From contig CAVQOL010000027.1 in NCBI GenBank assembly GCA_963714415.1, positions 124,001 to 188,000 on the forward strand: a DNA stretch of 64,000 bases, read 5' to 3'. The notes beneath the pieces were generated by a model, which made no database searches, was not told the DNA's origin, and saw only the letters and a program-made list of their open reading frames with translations. Source of the stretch: JAGXRK01 sp963714415 (lineage in GTDB: Bacteria > Bacteroidota > Ignavibacteria > Ignavibacteriales > Ignavibacteriaceae). Positions 27,553 to 36,173 of the stretch are shown here, piece after piece (position 1 is the first letter of the stretch; every line of letters starts with the position of its first letter). The position numbers and the translations under genes are program-made.

Positions 27553-28164
27553 TCAAGTAAAAATACTTATATCACCGGCACCTTCGCGAATAACCCGGGG
27601 CTCTTCACCACTTAAGTCAACAACGCTTGATGGTTTATGACTCAATTTTCCTGAAGCCAGCATCAGATCAACTTGAGAATTAAAAATATTTCTGATCTCA
27701 AATGGATCAAACAATGCTTCCCCTTTCCTGCTAGAAACACTTGTACTAACTATTGGATTACCTAACAGCTCAATTAATTTAAGTGTAATAGGATGATCTG
27801 GCACTCTGATTCCCACGGTTTTTCTTTTATCCCATAACTTCTTAGGAACAACCTTAGCCGCCGGCAGAATGAAAGTATATGGACCGGGCAGTAATTTTTT
27901 CATAGATTTATAAGCAAAATCGGATACCTTTGCGTAACTGGAAATATCCTTTAAATCAGCACAAATAAAACTAAATAACTTTGTATCGCTCTCATGCTTA
28001 ATTGCAAAAAGCTGCTCAATTCCTTCTTTATTAAATAAATCGCAACCTAAACCGTAATAAGTATCTGTTGGAAAAATTATCACTCCTCCACTTTTAAGCA
28101 CATCAACTGCTTTGTTAAGATATCTTAGTTGCGGATTTTCAGGATGTAATTCATAAAATTCCAT
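27553..28164 (-). CDS. Sua5/YciO/YrdC family protein, YciO-like
   Basis: A protein of 203 residues with the TsaC-type dsRNA-binding-like fold. N-terminal motifs are LKSGGVIIFPTDTYYGLGCD and a lysine/threonine-rich ATP site (IKHESDTKLFSFIC). The C-terminal part has VGIRVPDHP and PIVSTSVSSRKGE. TsaC makes threonylcarbamoyl-AMP for the t6A modification of tRNA. The YciO subgroup is similar but weaker or of unsettled function. The variation in the KR-type motif puts this closer to YciO. It is divergent from rpmB. Confidence 0.8.
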   Translation of the reverse strand: MEFYELHPENPQLRYLNKAVDVLKSGGVIIFPTDTYYGLGCDLFNKEGIEQLFAIKHESDTKLFSFICADLKDISSYAKVSDFAYKSMKKLLPGPYTFILPAAKVVPKKLWDKRKTVGIRVPDHPITLKLIELLGNPIVSTSVSSRKGEALFDPFEIRNIFNSQVDLMLASGKLSHKPSSVVDLSGEEPRVIREGAGDISIFT

Positions 28165-28238
28165 TTTTTCCCTTTCGAATAGCTTTTTGAGGAAATTTGA
28201 CAGGTTTATTGTGAATAATTAAATGTTTTTCAACCATA

Positions 28239-28266
28239 AAGATATAAGCTTATTATTGATTGTCAA
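28239..28266 (-). promoter_or_regulatory. Promoter of the YciO-like gene
   Basis: On the minus strand, TTGACA (28266-28261), a 16-base spacer and TATCTT (28244-28239). It is placed about 75 bases before the ATG at 28164, in the divergent gap shared with rpmB. Confidence 0.6.
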
Positions 28267-28394
28267 TCATATTCGTTATTCCTTGACGAAATTTGCGAAA
28301 ATATTTTAAGCTAAAAGTCTTTATTTTTATTCGGAATTATAACTATATTTGCAACTCGTTATTAAAAAGTAAACGATTTTTCAAGGAGAATAAA

Positions 28395-28634
28395 ATGTCA
28401 AGAAGATGCCAGGTAACAGGAGTTGGTCCGGTATCGGGTAATAATATCTCGCACGCCCATAACAAATCGAAAAGAAGATTTCTACCAAACCTTCAAAAGA
28501 AAAGAATCTGGGTTCAAGAACTTAATCGTTTTGTTACAGTGAAGTTATCCACCAGCGCGATTAAGACAATCAATAAAAAAGGTACTGCACACATAGCAAA
28601 ACTTGTTAAAGAGAACAAGATTAAAGTCAGATAA
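28395..28634 (+). CDS. rpmB: 50S ribosomal protein L28
   Basis: A protein of 79 residues. The ATG at 28395 is right: AAGGAG lies six bases upstream and MSRRCQVTGVGPVSGNNISHAHNKSKRRFLPNL is the standard L28 N-terminus. The longer upstream reading is not coding. It is a large-subunit protein. It sits alone with its own terminator. A TTGACG box at 28283 with a poor -10 may be its promoter; a TATATTTG at 28344 is another candidate. Confidence 0.97.
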   Translation: MSRRCQVTGVGPVSGNNISHAHNKSKRRFLPNLQKKRIWVQELNRFVTVKLSTSAIKTINKKGTAHIAKLVKENKIKVR

Positions 28635-28660
28635 TATTTACCCAGTCGGTTTAAAAATAA

Positions 28661-28691
28661 AAAGGAAAGCTCTTTGGCTTTCCTTTTTTTT
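28661..28691. terminator. Bidirectional intrinsic terminator between rpmB and rplI
   Basis: A perfect 10-bp stem (aaaggaaagc / gctttccttt) with a six-base loop, followed by TTTTTTTT on the plus strand and by a T-rich run on the minus strand. It can end transcripts from rpmB and from the rpsF-rplI operon. Confidence 0.92.
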
Positions 28692-28708
28692 GATTAAATA
28701 CAAATCAA

Positions 28709-29152
28709 CTATTCGCGAACCACCCAAACTTTAATTTTCGTACTTACGCTAGGATGAAGTTTAATATTTACCCCGTAGATACCAAGCGATTTTATCGGCT
28801 CGTCGATTTCAATTTTGCGTTTATCAATATCAAATTCTTTCTCTTTGAGTGCATCGGTAATCATTTGAGTTGTAACAGCTCCGAATATTTTATCTTCTTC
28901 GCCTACCTGAACAGGAATAGTAACAGAAATTTTTTCAAGTTCTGATGCAAGAAGTTCGGCAGTATTTAACTCCTGCTTGTTTCTTTTTTCATCAACTTTC
29001 TTCTCCTCTTCTAAGGCTTGAATATTTCCTTTTGAAGCAGCATAAGCAATACCCATGGGCAGAAGATGATTTCTGGCATATCCGTCTTTTACTTCAACAA
29101 CATCACCAATCTTACCGAGTGTTTCAAAGTTTTGTCTTAATATTACTTTCAT
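28709..29152 (-). CDS. rplI: 50S ribosomal protein L9
   Basis: A protein of 147 residues. The N-terminal domain begins MKVILRQNFETLGKIGDVVEVKDGYARNHLLP, the diagnostic L9 signature. A charged connecting helix rich in Lys/Glu (about 45-75) and the C-terminal domain follow. It is the last gene of rpsF-ssb-rpsR-rplI, 21 bases after rpsR. Confidence 0.97.
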   Translation of the reverse strand: MKVILRQNFETLGKIGDVVEVKDGYARNHLLPMGIAYAASKGNIQALEEEKKVDEKRNKQELNTAELLASELEKISVTIPVQVGEEDKIFGAVTTQMITDALKEKEFDIDKRKIEIDEPIKSLGIYGVNIKLHPSVSTKIKVWVVRE

Positions 29153-29173
29153 TTTCTCTCCTAAATTAAATCA

Positions 29174-29404
29174 CTATCTAACTGTATCAGAAACATAAGG
29201 CAGCAACGCCATATGTCTTGCACGCTTGATAGCGAGGGCTAATTGTCGTTGATATTTTGAGCAGGTTCCGGTTATTCTTTTCGGAATAATCTTACCTTGC
29301 TCAGTTGTAAATTTCTGCAGCAGTTTTACATCTTTATAGTCAATATACTTGATATTATTCTGAGTAAACCTGCATACTTTTTTTGCTCTTACTTCCTTTT
29401 TCAT
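29174..29404 (-). CDS. rpsR: 30S ribosomal protein S18
   Basis: A protein of 76 residues of normal length. The signatures DYKDVKLLQKFTTEQGKI and GTCSKYQRQLALAIKRARHMALLPY are intact. S18 pairs with S6 (rpsF) on the platform of the small subunit. It lies between ssb and rplI in the classical cluster; gaps are 11 and 21 bases. Confidence 0.97.
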   Translation of the reverse strand: MKKEVRAKKVCRFTQNNIKYIDYKDVKLLQKFTTEQGKIIPKRITGTCSKYQRQLALAIKRARHMALLPYVSDTVR

Positions 29405-29415
29405 TTAAAACCTTC

Positions 29416-29895
29416 TTACTTAATTAAATCTGATTCTTCATTTGAAAGAAACTTATCGAATGAATCTTCTGTATAATCAACAGAGTCATCATCAGCAATA
29501 ACAAGATCTTCTTCCTCAACTACTGGACCGTTGTTATCTGAATTAACTAATCTTTTATTGAGAAATTGAATTCTTCTTGCTTTAATCTCAACTATACTGC
29601 GACTATGACCATCATCTGATTTCCAGTTTCTGCTCTGTAATTCTCCATCAACTAAAACTGCTGAACCTTTTTTGAGTTTGTCTCTGCAGCTTTCAGCTAA
29701 TTTATTCCAGGCAACAATACCAACGTAACAAACATCCTCCTGCCACTGATTTGTGCTGTCCTTATATTTTCTGTTAGATGCGATAGAGAAATTAACAACA
29801 GGTGTTTTATTAGTTGTTTCTCTGAATATCGGATCTTTAGTTAAATTTCCGGCAACAATTATGTAATTGATTTCAGGCATTTTCAAATCGGCCAT
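29416..29895 (-). CDS. ssb: Single-stranded DNA-binding protein
   Basis: A protein of 159 residues. I use the ATG at 29895, which has GGAGG eight bases upstream; a TTG at 29910 would overlap that site. The OB fold covers about residues 5-115 (NYIIVAGNLTKDPIFRETTN, SNRKYKDSTNQWQEDV, LQSRNWKSDDGHSRS). An acidic tail ends in EESDLIK rather than the classical DDDIPF tip, so partner binding may differ. It is an essential replication and repair protein, located in the rpsF-rpsR cluster as in many bacteria. Confidence 0.93.
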   Translation of the reverse strand: MADLKMPEINYIIVAGNLTKDPIFRETTNKTPVVNFSIASNRKYKDSTNQWQEDVCYVGIVAWNKLAESCRDKLKKGSAVLVDGELQSRNWKSDDGHSRSIVEIKARRIQFLNKRLVNSDNNGPVVEEEDLVIADDDSVDYTEDSFDKFLSNEESDLIK

Positions 29896-29925
29896 GGTTA
29901 GAACCTCCAAACTAAGTCTATAAAA

Positions 29926-30348
29926 TTATTTTTTATCGTTATCTTCTATTTTAGAACCAACGTTCTCAGTTGCATTATTATTTCCAACTTGAGTGTTATT
30001 CACCTCTTCTATTAAAACAGATTGAGATTTATTCTTCTCAATTTGTTCTAATGCCTCTTTACCAAGCTTTAATGTGAGAAATCTTAAGATATGCTCATCA
30101 AGAGTGTATAATCTATCAAGTTTAGATACAATATTGGATGGGGCTTCAAATCTAAAGACTGCGTAATAGCCAATTTTGCTTTTATTAACTGTGTATGCTA
30201 GTCTTTTGCGTCCCCAATTCTCAAATTCGCGGATTTCACCTTCGTTGGAAGAGATAAATTCTTTAATTCGGGTAATTATAGCTTCGATTTGAGTGTCATC
30301 CAGTGCTGCATTTATAAGCACTGTACTATCATAGATGTTATTCTTCAT
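29926..30348 (-). CDS. rpsF: 30S ribosomal protein S6
   Basis: A protein of 140 residues. The core (about 1-100) has YDSTVLINAALDDTQIEA, NWGRKRLAYTVNKSKIGYY and LDEHILRFLTLKL. A longer, acidic Asn/Lys-rich tail follows. It heads rpsF-ssb-rpsR-rplI. GGGAGGTG lies ten bases upstream of the ATG. In many bacteria the S6:S18 dimer binds the rpsF leader to regulate this operon; the leader here (30349-30411) can fold but lacks an obvious diagnostic motif. Confidence 0.95.
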   Translation of the reverse strand: MKNNIYDSTVLINAALDDTQIEAIITRIKEFISSNEGEIREFENWGRKRLAYTVNKSKIGYYAVFRFEAPSNIVSKLDRLYTLDEHILRFLTLKLGKEALEQIEKNKSQSVLIEEVNNTQVGNNNATENVGSKIEDNDKK

Positions 30349-30359
30349 CCGTAACTTTC

Positions 30360-30411
30360 ACCTCCCTATGGGCTTTTTATGGCTCCTGACAATAATTATT
30401 TCAGAAGCAGG
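30360..30411 (-). promoter_or_regulatory. Folded leader of the rpsF operon (possible S6:S18 site)
   Basis: On the minus strand cttctga and tcaggag can pair (7 bp, one G-U) around an 11-base loop. CCCT just before can pair with AGGG next to the ribosome site, which would occlude it. This fits autoregulation by ribosomal protein, known for rpsF leaders in other bacteria. I could not confirm the conserved CCG bulge of the S6:S18 motif. Confidence 0.35.
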
Positions 30412-30417
30412 GTTATG

Positions 30418-30445
30418 AGTATATTTTAATTAAAAATGCCGACAA
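30418..30445 (-). promoter_or_regulatory. Promoter of the rpsF operon
   Basis: On the minus strand, TTGTCG (30445-30440), a 16-base spacer and TATACT (30423-30418), immediately after the hppA stop codon. It would start the ribosomal protein transcript near 30411, with a leader of about 60 bases. Confidence 0.55.
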
Positions 30446-30447
30446 AA

Positions 30448-32652
30448 TTACTTAATTAGCGGTGCAATCACAAGAGCTATAACCGACATTAATTTAAGTA
30501 ATATATTCAGTGATGGACCGGATGTATCCTTAAATGGGTCTCCAACTGTATCACCAACTACTGCGGCTTTATGTGGATCCGAACCTTTCATGTACTTTTG
30601 TCCGTTAATTTCTATTCCAACTTCAAACATTTTCTTTGCATTATCCCAGGCACCACCTGCATTTGCCTGAAAAATAGCCATCAATACTCCTGAAACGGTA
30701 ACACCGGCAATCAATCCGCCTAACATCTCTTTACCTCCTGTAAATCCGGCTAATATTGGAATAATGACTGCTAGCAAGCCGGGAATAACCATTTGTCTAA
30801 TGGCAGACTTAGTAGAGATTTCAACACATTTTCCGTATTCAGGTTTTCCATCGGCTTGTTCAAAAACATCCAAATCTTCTTTAGACCACTCATCCTTATC
30901 CTTGTCTTGATTTCTCTTCATAACCTCAAGAGCAGCTTTAAGTTGAGGAATAGATGAGAATTGCCTTCTAACTTCTTCTATCATTGCCATAGCTGCACGA
31001 CCAACCGCCCGCATAGCTAATGCAGAGAAAAGAAAAGGAATCATTGCCCCAATAAATAATCCGCCCATAACTTCTGCTTTGGAAATATCTATTGATTTAA
31101 TTTCTGCGGAAGTCATATAAGCACCGAAAAGTGCGAGAGCTGTTAATGCTGCAGAACCAATCGCAAAACCTTTACCGATAGCTGCTGTTGTATTGCCAAC
31201 TGCATCAAGCTTATCGGTTCTTTGTCTTACTTCTTTAGGAAGTTCAGACATTTCAGCAATACCTCCGGCATTATCAGAAATTGGTCCGTATGCATCAACT
31301 GCCAATTGAATTCCAAGAATAGAAAGCATACCAACTGCAGCAATAGCAATTCCATAAAGACCGCCAAAATAAAAAGCAGAAATAATGGCAAAAGCTATCA
31401 CAATTATTGGAAGTGCTGTTGACATCATTCCAACGCTTAATCCGGCAATTATATTTGTTGCAGCACCGGTTAACGATTGCCTTACAATACTCAGAACAGG
31501 TCCTTTTCCACTGCCGGTATAATATTCTGTAATCATCCCGATCATAGAGCCGGACAAAATTCCAACCACAGTAGCAATAAATATTCCTGTTGAAGTATAA
31601 AGATTTCCTTTTACGGGATCTGCCCACTGATATAACGGATCCTGATAATACCATTCCCCAGGTAACAACCATTTAATAAGGAACCAGGAAGCTATTATCA
31701 TCAATACTCCGGCAACCATGTTACCTCTGTTCAAGGCTTTTTGCGGATCGCCACCTTCTTTTACTTTAACGAAGAATGTACCGATAATTGACATCACAAT
31801 TCCAACACCAGCAATGACAAGCGGAAGTAGAACTGCACCTAGCCCATTAAACGTACTACCAAATTCCGGTATTATAAAAAAAGCAGAACCAAGCACCATT
31901 GTTGCGATAATAGAACCGACATAAGATTCAAATAAGTCCGCGCCCATACCAGCAACGTCGCCAACATTATCACCAACGTTATCAGCTATTGTGGCAGGAT
32001 TTAATGGATGATCTTCTGGAATTCCGGCTTCAACTTTTCCAACTAAATCGGCTCCGACATCTGCAGCTTTTGTATAGATACCACCCCCAACCCTTGCAAA
32101 CAAAGCAATTGATGAAGCACCAAAAGAAAATCCAGTAATAATAGTTATAACTCTTTTAAGGTCTTCAAATTTATCCATTCCAAAAAGGTCACCGTAAAGA
32201 ATAAATAAACCACTAAGTCCTAAAACACCTAATCCAACTACTCCTAAACCCATTACTGAGCCACCGGCAAAAGCAATTTCCAAGGCTTTACCAAGCCCTG
32301 TTCTGGCTGCATTTGTAGTTCTGACATTTGCTCTGGTTGCTACTCGCATTCCAATGAAACCAGCTAAAGCCGAACAAAAGGCTCCAACAACAAATGAAAC
32401 ACCTACAAGTGGTGAAGAGTCCACTGAGTTAGCACCACTTATAGCAAGGAGAACTGCAACAATAAGAACAAATACCGCAAGAACTTTATATTCGGCCTTA
32501 AGGAAAGCCATTGCTCCTTCAGATATATGCCCGGCTATTTTTATCATTTTTTCATTGCCGGGATCCTGTTTAGTTATCCAAGAAGATTTCCAAACTGTAT
32601 AAAGTAAGGCTAAAACTCCGAAGAGTGGAATAATGTGAATTAATGAATCCAT
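30448..32652 (-). CDS. hppA: K+-dependent membrane-bound pyrophosphatase (H+ or Na+ pump)
   Basis: A protein of 734 residues with about 16 membrane helices. It couples hydrolysis of pyrophosphate to ion export. The catalytic loop GGGIYTKAADVGADLVGKVE is intact, as are DNVGDNVGDVAGMGADLFES and the last acidic loop GDTVGDPFKDTSGPSLNILLK. In GNTTAAIGKGFAIGSAAL the discriminating residue is Ala, as in K+-dependent enzymes (K+-independent ones have Lys). Whether it pumps H+ or Na+ cannot be read safely. It starts three bases after pth and probably belongs to the prs-rplY-pth-hppA run. Confidence 0.95.
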   Translation of the reverse strand: MDSLIHIIPLFGVLALLYTVWKSSWITKQDPGNEKMIKIAGHISEGAMAFLKAEYKVLAVFVLIVAVLLAISGANSVDSSPLVGVSFVVGAFCSALAGFIGMRVATRANVRTTNAARTGLGKALEIAFAGGSVMGLGVVGLGVLGLSGLFILYGDLFGMDKFEDLKRVITIITGFSFGASSIALFARVGGGIYTKAADVGADLVGKVEAGIPEDHPLNPATIADNVGDNVGDVAGMGADLFESYVGSIIATMVLGSAFFIIPEFGSTFNGLGAVLLPLVIAGVGIVMSIIGTFFVKVKEGGDPQKALNRGNMVAGVLMIIASWFLIKWLLPGEWYYQDPLYQWADPVKGNLYTSTGIFIATVVGILSGSMIGMITEYYTGSGKGPVLSIVRQSLTGAATNIIAGLSVGMMSTALPIIVIAFAIISAFYFGGLYGIAIAAVGMLSILGIQLAVDAYGPISDNAGGIAEMSELPKEVRQRTDKLDAVGNTTAAIGKGFAIGSAALTALALFGAYMTSAEIKSIDISKAEVMGGLFIGAMIPFLFSALAMRAVGRAAMAMIEEVRRQFSSIPQLKAALEVMKRNQDKDKDEWSKEDLDVFEQADGKPEYGKCVEISTKSAIRQMVIPGLLAVIIPILAGFTGGKEMLGGLIAGVTVSGVLMAIFQANAGGAWDNAKKMFEVGIEINGQKYMKGSDPHKAAVVGDTVGDPFKDTSGPSLNILLKLMSVIALVIAPLIK

Positions 32653-32655
32653 TAC

Positions 32656-33273
32656 TTACTCCTGATTTTCATTTGTGTTGTTTGCTCTGTTTTCTTTTAA
32701 TTCAATATTTTTTAATCGAGAATACTCAGCAAGCATAAAATCATAACCATCTATAATGAAAGATGATATTAGTATAGATGATAATTCTGATAGTTTATTC
32801 ATCTTACCTAATTCTTCATCATTAAATTGTGATAAGACATAATCGGAGAGAGCACCCTTTTCAAAATCATTGTCAATACCGAAACGCAATCTCGGGAAGT
32901 CTTCAGTACTCAAATGATAAATGATAGAAGTTAACCCGTTATGTCCTCCATCTCCGCCTGATTTTCTAAGTCTTATTTCTCCAAAGCTGAGATTAATATC
33001 ATCTACTAGTACTAATAAATCCTGCGCAATTATACCATAAAAACTTAAACACTGATGTATAGCGACACCAGTGTTGTTTACATAAGTAGTTGGTTTAACT
33101 ATTACGAAGGGCTTATTATCAATTTCCCCCTCAGAAAAATAGTAATCAAATTTTGAAGCTTTAAATTTTAATTTTTGAACAGAAACAAAATAATCTAAAA
33201 GTTGAAACCCGACATTATGCCTTGTGTTCCGGTATCGTTCGCCGGGATTACCAATTCCCAGAATACATTTCAC
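32656..33273 (-). CDS. pth: Peptidyl-tRNA hydrolase
   Basis: A protein of 205 residues that releases tRNA from dropped-off peptidyl-tRNA. The family start KCILGIGNPGERYRNTRHNVGF carries the catalytic His. KPTTYVNNTGVA, LVLVDDINLSFGEIRLRKSGGDGGHNGL and PRLRFGI are all present. The tail after about residue 190 is extra. Five bases separate it from rplY; the prs-rplY-pth order is common in bacteria. Confidence 0.96.
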   Translation of the reverse strand: MKCILGIGNPGERYRNTRHNVGFQLLDYFVSVQKLKFKASKFDYYFSEGEIDNKPFVIVKPTTYVNNTGVAIHQCLSFYGIIAQDLLVLVDDINLSFGEIRLRKSGGDGGHNGLTSIIYHLSTEDFPRLRFGIDNDFEKGALSDYVLSQFNDEELGKMNKLSELSSILISSFIIDGYDFMLAEYSRLKNIELKENRANNTNENQE

Positions 33274-33278
33274 AGGAA

Positions 33279-33929
33279 TTATTCTTCTTTATCTTCTTTA
33301 TCTTCTGTCTTTCCTTTACCAATAACTTCCGGTTCAGCAGATTCTTCTTCAGGAACTTCCTCTGGTTCAGGTTCTTTTTCAACCTTTGGATGTGTTACTG
33401 AAACGATAATCGCTTCTTCAGGATTTAATATTTCAACACCAGGAATTTTAAGGTCTCTAACATGAATAGAATCTCCGAGCTTAAGAGCGGAAATATCGAT
33501 ACTGATAGATTCAGAAATATCAGAAGGAAGACATTCGATATCAAGTTTATGAAGGTTATGCTGTACAATACCTCCTTCTTTTATACCAATTGCAGTTCCG
33601 ACTAGTTGTACAGGCATTTCAATTTGAATCTTTTCTTTTGCATCAAATCCTTGTAAATCAAAATGTACAATTTTATCTGTAACAGGATCAAACTGAACAT
33701 CCTTTATAATACAATCTAATTTATCTTGTCCTTCGATATTCAAAGAAATTAAATTTGTCTTAGATGTAAAGACTAATGGTTTTATTGCTCCCTCAGTAAC
33801 TTCTATTGATATCGGTTCAATATGTTTAGAATAAATTATACCGGGAACTTTTCCCTGTTGTCTTAATAACTTTGTTGAAGACTTACTGATATTTGTTCTT
33901 TTTTTTGCTTCTACTAATACTTTTTTCAT
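33279..33929 (-). CDS. rplY: 50S ribosomal protein L25/general stress protein Ctc
   Basis: A protein of 216 residues, the long Ctc (TL5) form: an N-terminal L25 domain that binds 5S rRNA (about 5-90) plus a C-terminal beta domain (about 95-185). It ends in a Glu-rich tail. Family marks are RQQGKVPGIIYSKH, IIKDVQFDPVTDKIVHFDLQ and EGGIVQHNLHKLDIECLP. It lies between prs (18 bases) and pth (5 bases). Confidence 0.93.
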   Translation of the reverse strand: MKKVLVEAKKRTNISKSSTKLLRQQGKVPGIIYSKHIEPISIEVTEGAIKPLVFTSKTNLISLNIEGQDKLDCIIKDVQFDPVTDKIVHFDLQGFDAKEKIQIEMPVQLVGTAIGIKEGGIVQHNLHKLDIECLPSDISESISIDISALKLGDSIHVRDLKIPGVEILNPEEAIIVSVTHPKVEKEPEPEEVPEEESAEPEVIGKGKTEDKEDKEE

Positions 33930-33947
33930 ATTTTCTCCAGAAACTGA

Positions 33948-34892
33948 TTATCCTTTATCAACGTTAAATAGTGAACTAATTGATTCGTTATTAAATGTTC
34001 TTAGCAGAGCTTCAGCAAATAAATCTGAAGCTGTTATAACCTTTATTTTTTTAGAAACATTCTCATCCATTTTAATTGTGTCTGTAACTAACAGCAACTC
34101 TAATGCAGATTCATTCAACCTTTCTATAGCCGGACCGGAAAGTAACGGGTGCGTAGCAACACCGAAAATTCTTTGAGCACCTTTATCTTTTAATGACTTA
34201 ATTGCTCCAACAAACGTTCCTGCTGTATCAATTAAATCATCAACTAATAAAATATCTTTGCCTTCAACTTCACCGATGATATTCATCACTTCTGCTTGAT
34301 TGTGTGAAAGACGTCTTTTATCAATAACAACAAAGCTGGCATTGAGCATTTTTGAATATGCCCTGGCAACTTTAATTCCTCCGACATCAGGAGAAACTAC
34401 CGCCAAATTATCTGAGAGCGATGTTACATGATTTATGAAAACTGATGAACCATATAAGTGATCGAATGGAATATCAAAGAATCCCTGAATTTGGGATGCA
34501 TGTAAATCCATCGTCATAACTCTGTCAGCACCAGCTTCTATTATAAGATTAGCCATAAGTTTTGCAGTAATTGAAACTCTTGGCTGATCTTTTCTATCCT
34601 GCCTGGAATATCCAAAATAAGGAATAACTGCAGTAATTCTACTGGCTGAGGCTCTTTGGGCTGCATCGAGCATTATCAATAATTCCAATATATTATCAGA
34701 GGGTGGATTTGTTGATTGAATGATAAATACTTCTCTGCCTCTGATATTTTCCCCAAATTTAACCCAAATTTCACCGTCACTGAATCTTTTTGACTCTACG
34801 GCTCCCAATTTTTTACCAATATTCTTCGCGATTTTTGTTGCTAGTGGAAGATTTGAGCTTCCGGCAAAAATTAAGAAATCGTTCGATGGCAT
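33948..34892 (-). CDS. prs: Ribose-phosphate pyrophosphokinase
   Basis: A protein of 314 residues that makes PRPP from ribose-5-P and ATP for nucleotide, His and Trp synthesis. Family marks are SDGEIWVKFGENIRG, the metal site MTMDLHASQIQGFFDIP, the flexible-loop region SPDVGGIKVARAY and the PRPP loop LLVDDLIDTAGTF. The length matches class I enzymes. It has its own TTGACA-17-TATATT promoter and heads the prs-rplY-pth-hppA run. Confidence 0.97.
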   Translation of the reverse strand: MPSNDFLIFAGSSNLPLATKIAKNIGKKLGAVESKRFSDGEIWVKFGENIRGREVFIIQSTNPPSDNILELLIMLDAAQRASASRITAVIPYFGYSRQDRKDQPRVSITAKLMANLIIEAGADRVMTMDLHASQIQGFFDIPFDHLYGSSVFINHVTSLSDNLAVVSPDVGGIKVARAYSKMLNASFVVIDKRRLSHNQAEVMNIIGEVEGKDILLVDDLIDTAGTFVGAIKSLKDKGAQRIFGVATHPLLSGPAIERLNESALELLLVTDTIKMDENVSKKIKVITASDLFAEALLRTFNNESISSLFNVDKG

Positions 34893-34933
34893 AGGGTTAT
34901 CTATCCTTAGGTCTATTTAAAAAATAGAGAACA

Positions 34934-34962
34934 AATATAAGTATTGGGGTAAGTTATGTCAA
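34934..34962 (-). promoter_or_regulatory. Strong sigma-70-type promoter of prs
   Basis: On the minus strand, TTGACA (34962-34957), a 17-base spacer and TATATT (34939-34934), followed by TG. A transcript from here has a leader of about 35 bases before the prs ATG. Together with the lexA promoter it indicates a classical TTGACA/TATATT consensus in this organism. Confidence 0.8.
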
Positions 34963-35042
34963 ATAAATACTTTGGGAAGATTCTCTGAAAATTTATTCTG
35001 ACAAATCAACAAAACCAGGTATTTTATCATTTATTGGACTAT

Positions 35043-35708
35043 TTAATCCTTTTTCTTTTTCAATAGAAAAATAATAACGACCAGTAAAACGAGTCCGGAA
35101 AGAATAAATATCCAGTACGGTGTTTCTTTTAATTTAAAGGGTTTAAAGGTAACGGATATAGTTTTACCTCTTCCAATTTCAGGTAAGGTATATGACCAAC
35201 TTAATATTTTCCCTACTTGATTTGTAGCGTTATGAGTAACTATATCTCCTCTGAAATCAATATTATATGTAACGGAATATTTGCTTCCATCTATACCGAA
35301 TCCGGTTGTAATCGGAGGAATATATTGCGTGTAAATCTTCTGTCCAGAAGCTCCGTCTTTAAGAGAAAACTCATATTGCGAAAATACTTTAAGTTTACTT
35401 AAAGAATCAACGTGTGTAAAATCGAGGTGAATTATTGCATGCAATGTGCTGTCAGTAGTGTCTGATTTTGCTTCAATAAAAGTTACTATAGTAAAATCAG
35501 ATGAAAATTCATTCCGGATGGAATCCGGATTAAATATTCCAATGCTTTCAATAACAGGAATATTTGCACTAGTGTGAAAGTCCATCCAATAATTAATTTT
35601 CATTTTGCCCGAACCATCAGGATAGATGGTCATATCCTGAATGTAATTTAAACAACCAGAAAAAGGCAAAATTAAAAGAGTAGATGCTATTAAAATTATT
35701 TTTTTCAC
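35043..35708 (-). CDS. Membrane-anchored lipoprotein, unknown
   Basis: A protein of 221 residues. The N-terminus is a lipoprotein signal (IASTLLILPFSGC, Cys19). A beta-rich periplasmic domain follows, beginning MTIYPDGSGKMKINYWMDF. A C-terminal membrane helix (about 196-215, IFILSGLVLLVVIIFLL) ends in a Lys-rich cytosolic tip. The start of the domain resembles the LppM-type lipoprotein domain, but I cannot be sure. Having both a lipid anchor and a C-terminal helix is unusual. It stands alone, divergent from the FmdB gene. Confidence 0.65.
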   Translation of the reverse strand: MKKIILIASTLLILPFSGCLNYIQDMTIYPDGSGKMKINYWMDFHTSANIPVIESIGIFNPDSIRNEFSSDFTIVTFIEAKSDTTDSTLHAIIHLDFTHVDSLSKLKVFSQYEFSLKDGASGQKIYTQYIPPITTGFGIDGSKYSVTYNIDFRGDIVTHNATNQVGKILSWSYTLPEIGRGKTISVTFKPFKLKETPYWIFILSGLVLLVVIIFLLKKKKD

Positions 35709-35817
35709 TTACTTTTCCGAAATAGTTTAGAATCTAATAAAATATGCTTGCATCAAATTTATGGAATTTTTAGTTGTAATTCAGTAAGTTTCCAGGCAAT
35801 TTTTAAAAAGGAATTAT

Positions 35818-36090
35818 ATGCCTACATATGATTATAAATGTACTGTTTGTTCACATTTTTTTGAAATGTTTCAACCAATGAGCGCTGAACCGATTAAGCA
35901 GTGTCCAGAATGTAATGGAGACGTTAAGAGATTAATTGGAACCGGTTTAAAACCAATTTTTAAAGGTAGCGGCTTTTATCAAACAGATTATAAAAGTTCC
36001 CAAAATTCAAAAACTGTTTCTAACACTGGTACGGCTAAAACTGATTCTTCAAAGGTTATAAAAAAAGATACAAATACTAATGCTGCATAA
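35818..36090 (+). CDS. FmdB-family zinc-ribbon protein
   Basis: A protein of 90 residues. The N-terminal ribbon MPTYDYKCTVCSHFFE...CPECNG holds two CxxC pairs and is diagnostic for the FmdB/CxxC_CXXC_SSSS family. The SGFYQTDYK segment and a low-complexity Ser/Thr/Lys tail follow, as usual. The function is unsettled; FmdB was named as a putative regulator. AAAAGGA precedes the ATG by about six bases. Confidence 0.9.
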   Translation: MPTYDYKCTVCSHFFEMFQPMSAEPIKQCPECNGDVKRLIGTGLKPIFKGSGFYQTDYKSSQNSKTVSNTGTAKTDSSKVIKKDTNTNAA

Positions 36091-36120
36091 ATAATTCAAA
36101 TCTTTTAAGTATTTAAAACA

Positions 36121-36152
36121 AAAAGGATTCCCGTAATAAGGAATCCTTTTTT
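36121..36152. terminator. Bidirectional terminator between the FmdB gene and the barrel-protein gene
   Basis: A perfect stem (ggattcc / ggaatcc, extended by A-T pairs) with T-rich runs on both strands. It lies between two convergent genes and can serve both. Confidence 0.85.
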
Positions 36153-36173
36153 ATTAAATTATATTATATTTAC

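Noticed and set aside
28344..28351. TATATTTG before rpmB as a Bacteroidota-type -7 element
   Set aside because: No TTTG element lies at the right distance upstream, and better TTGACA-type promoters occur elsewhere in the window.
31222..32602. Antisense ORFs across hppA, with similar shadows over rnr, tamB and lpxC
   Set aside because: They lie opposite strongly conserved genes, have biased composition without family motifs, and lack ribosome sites.
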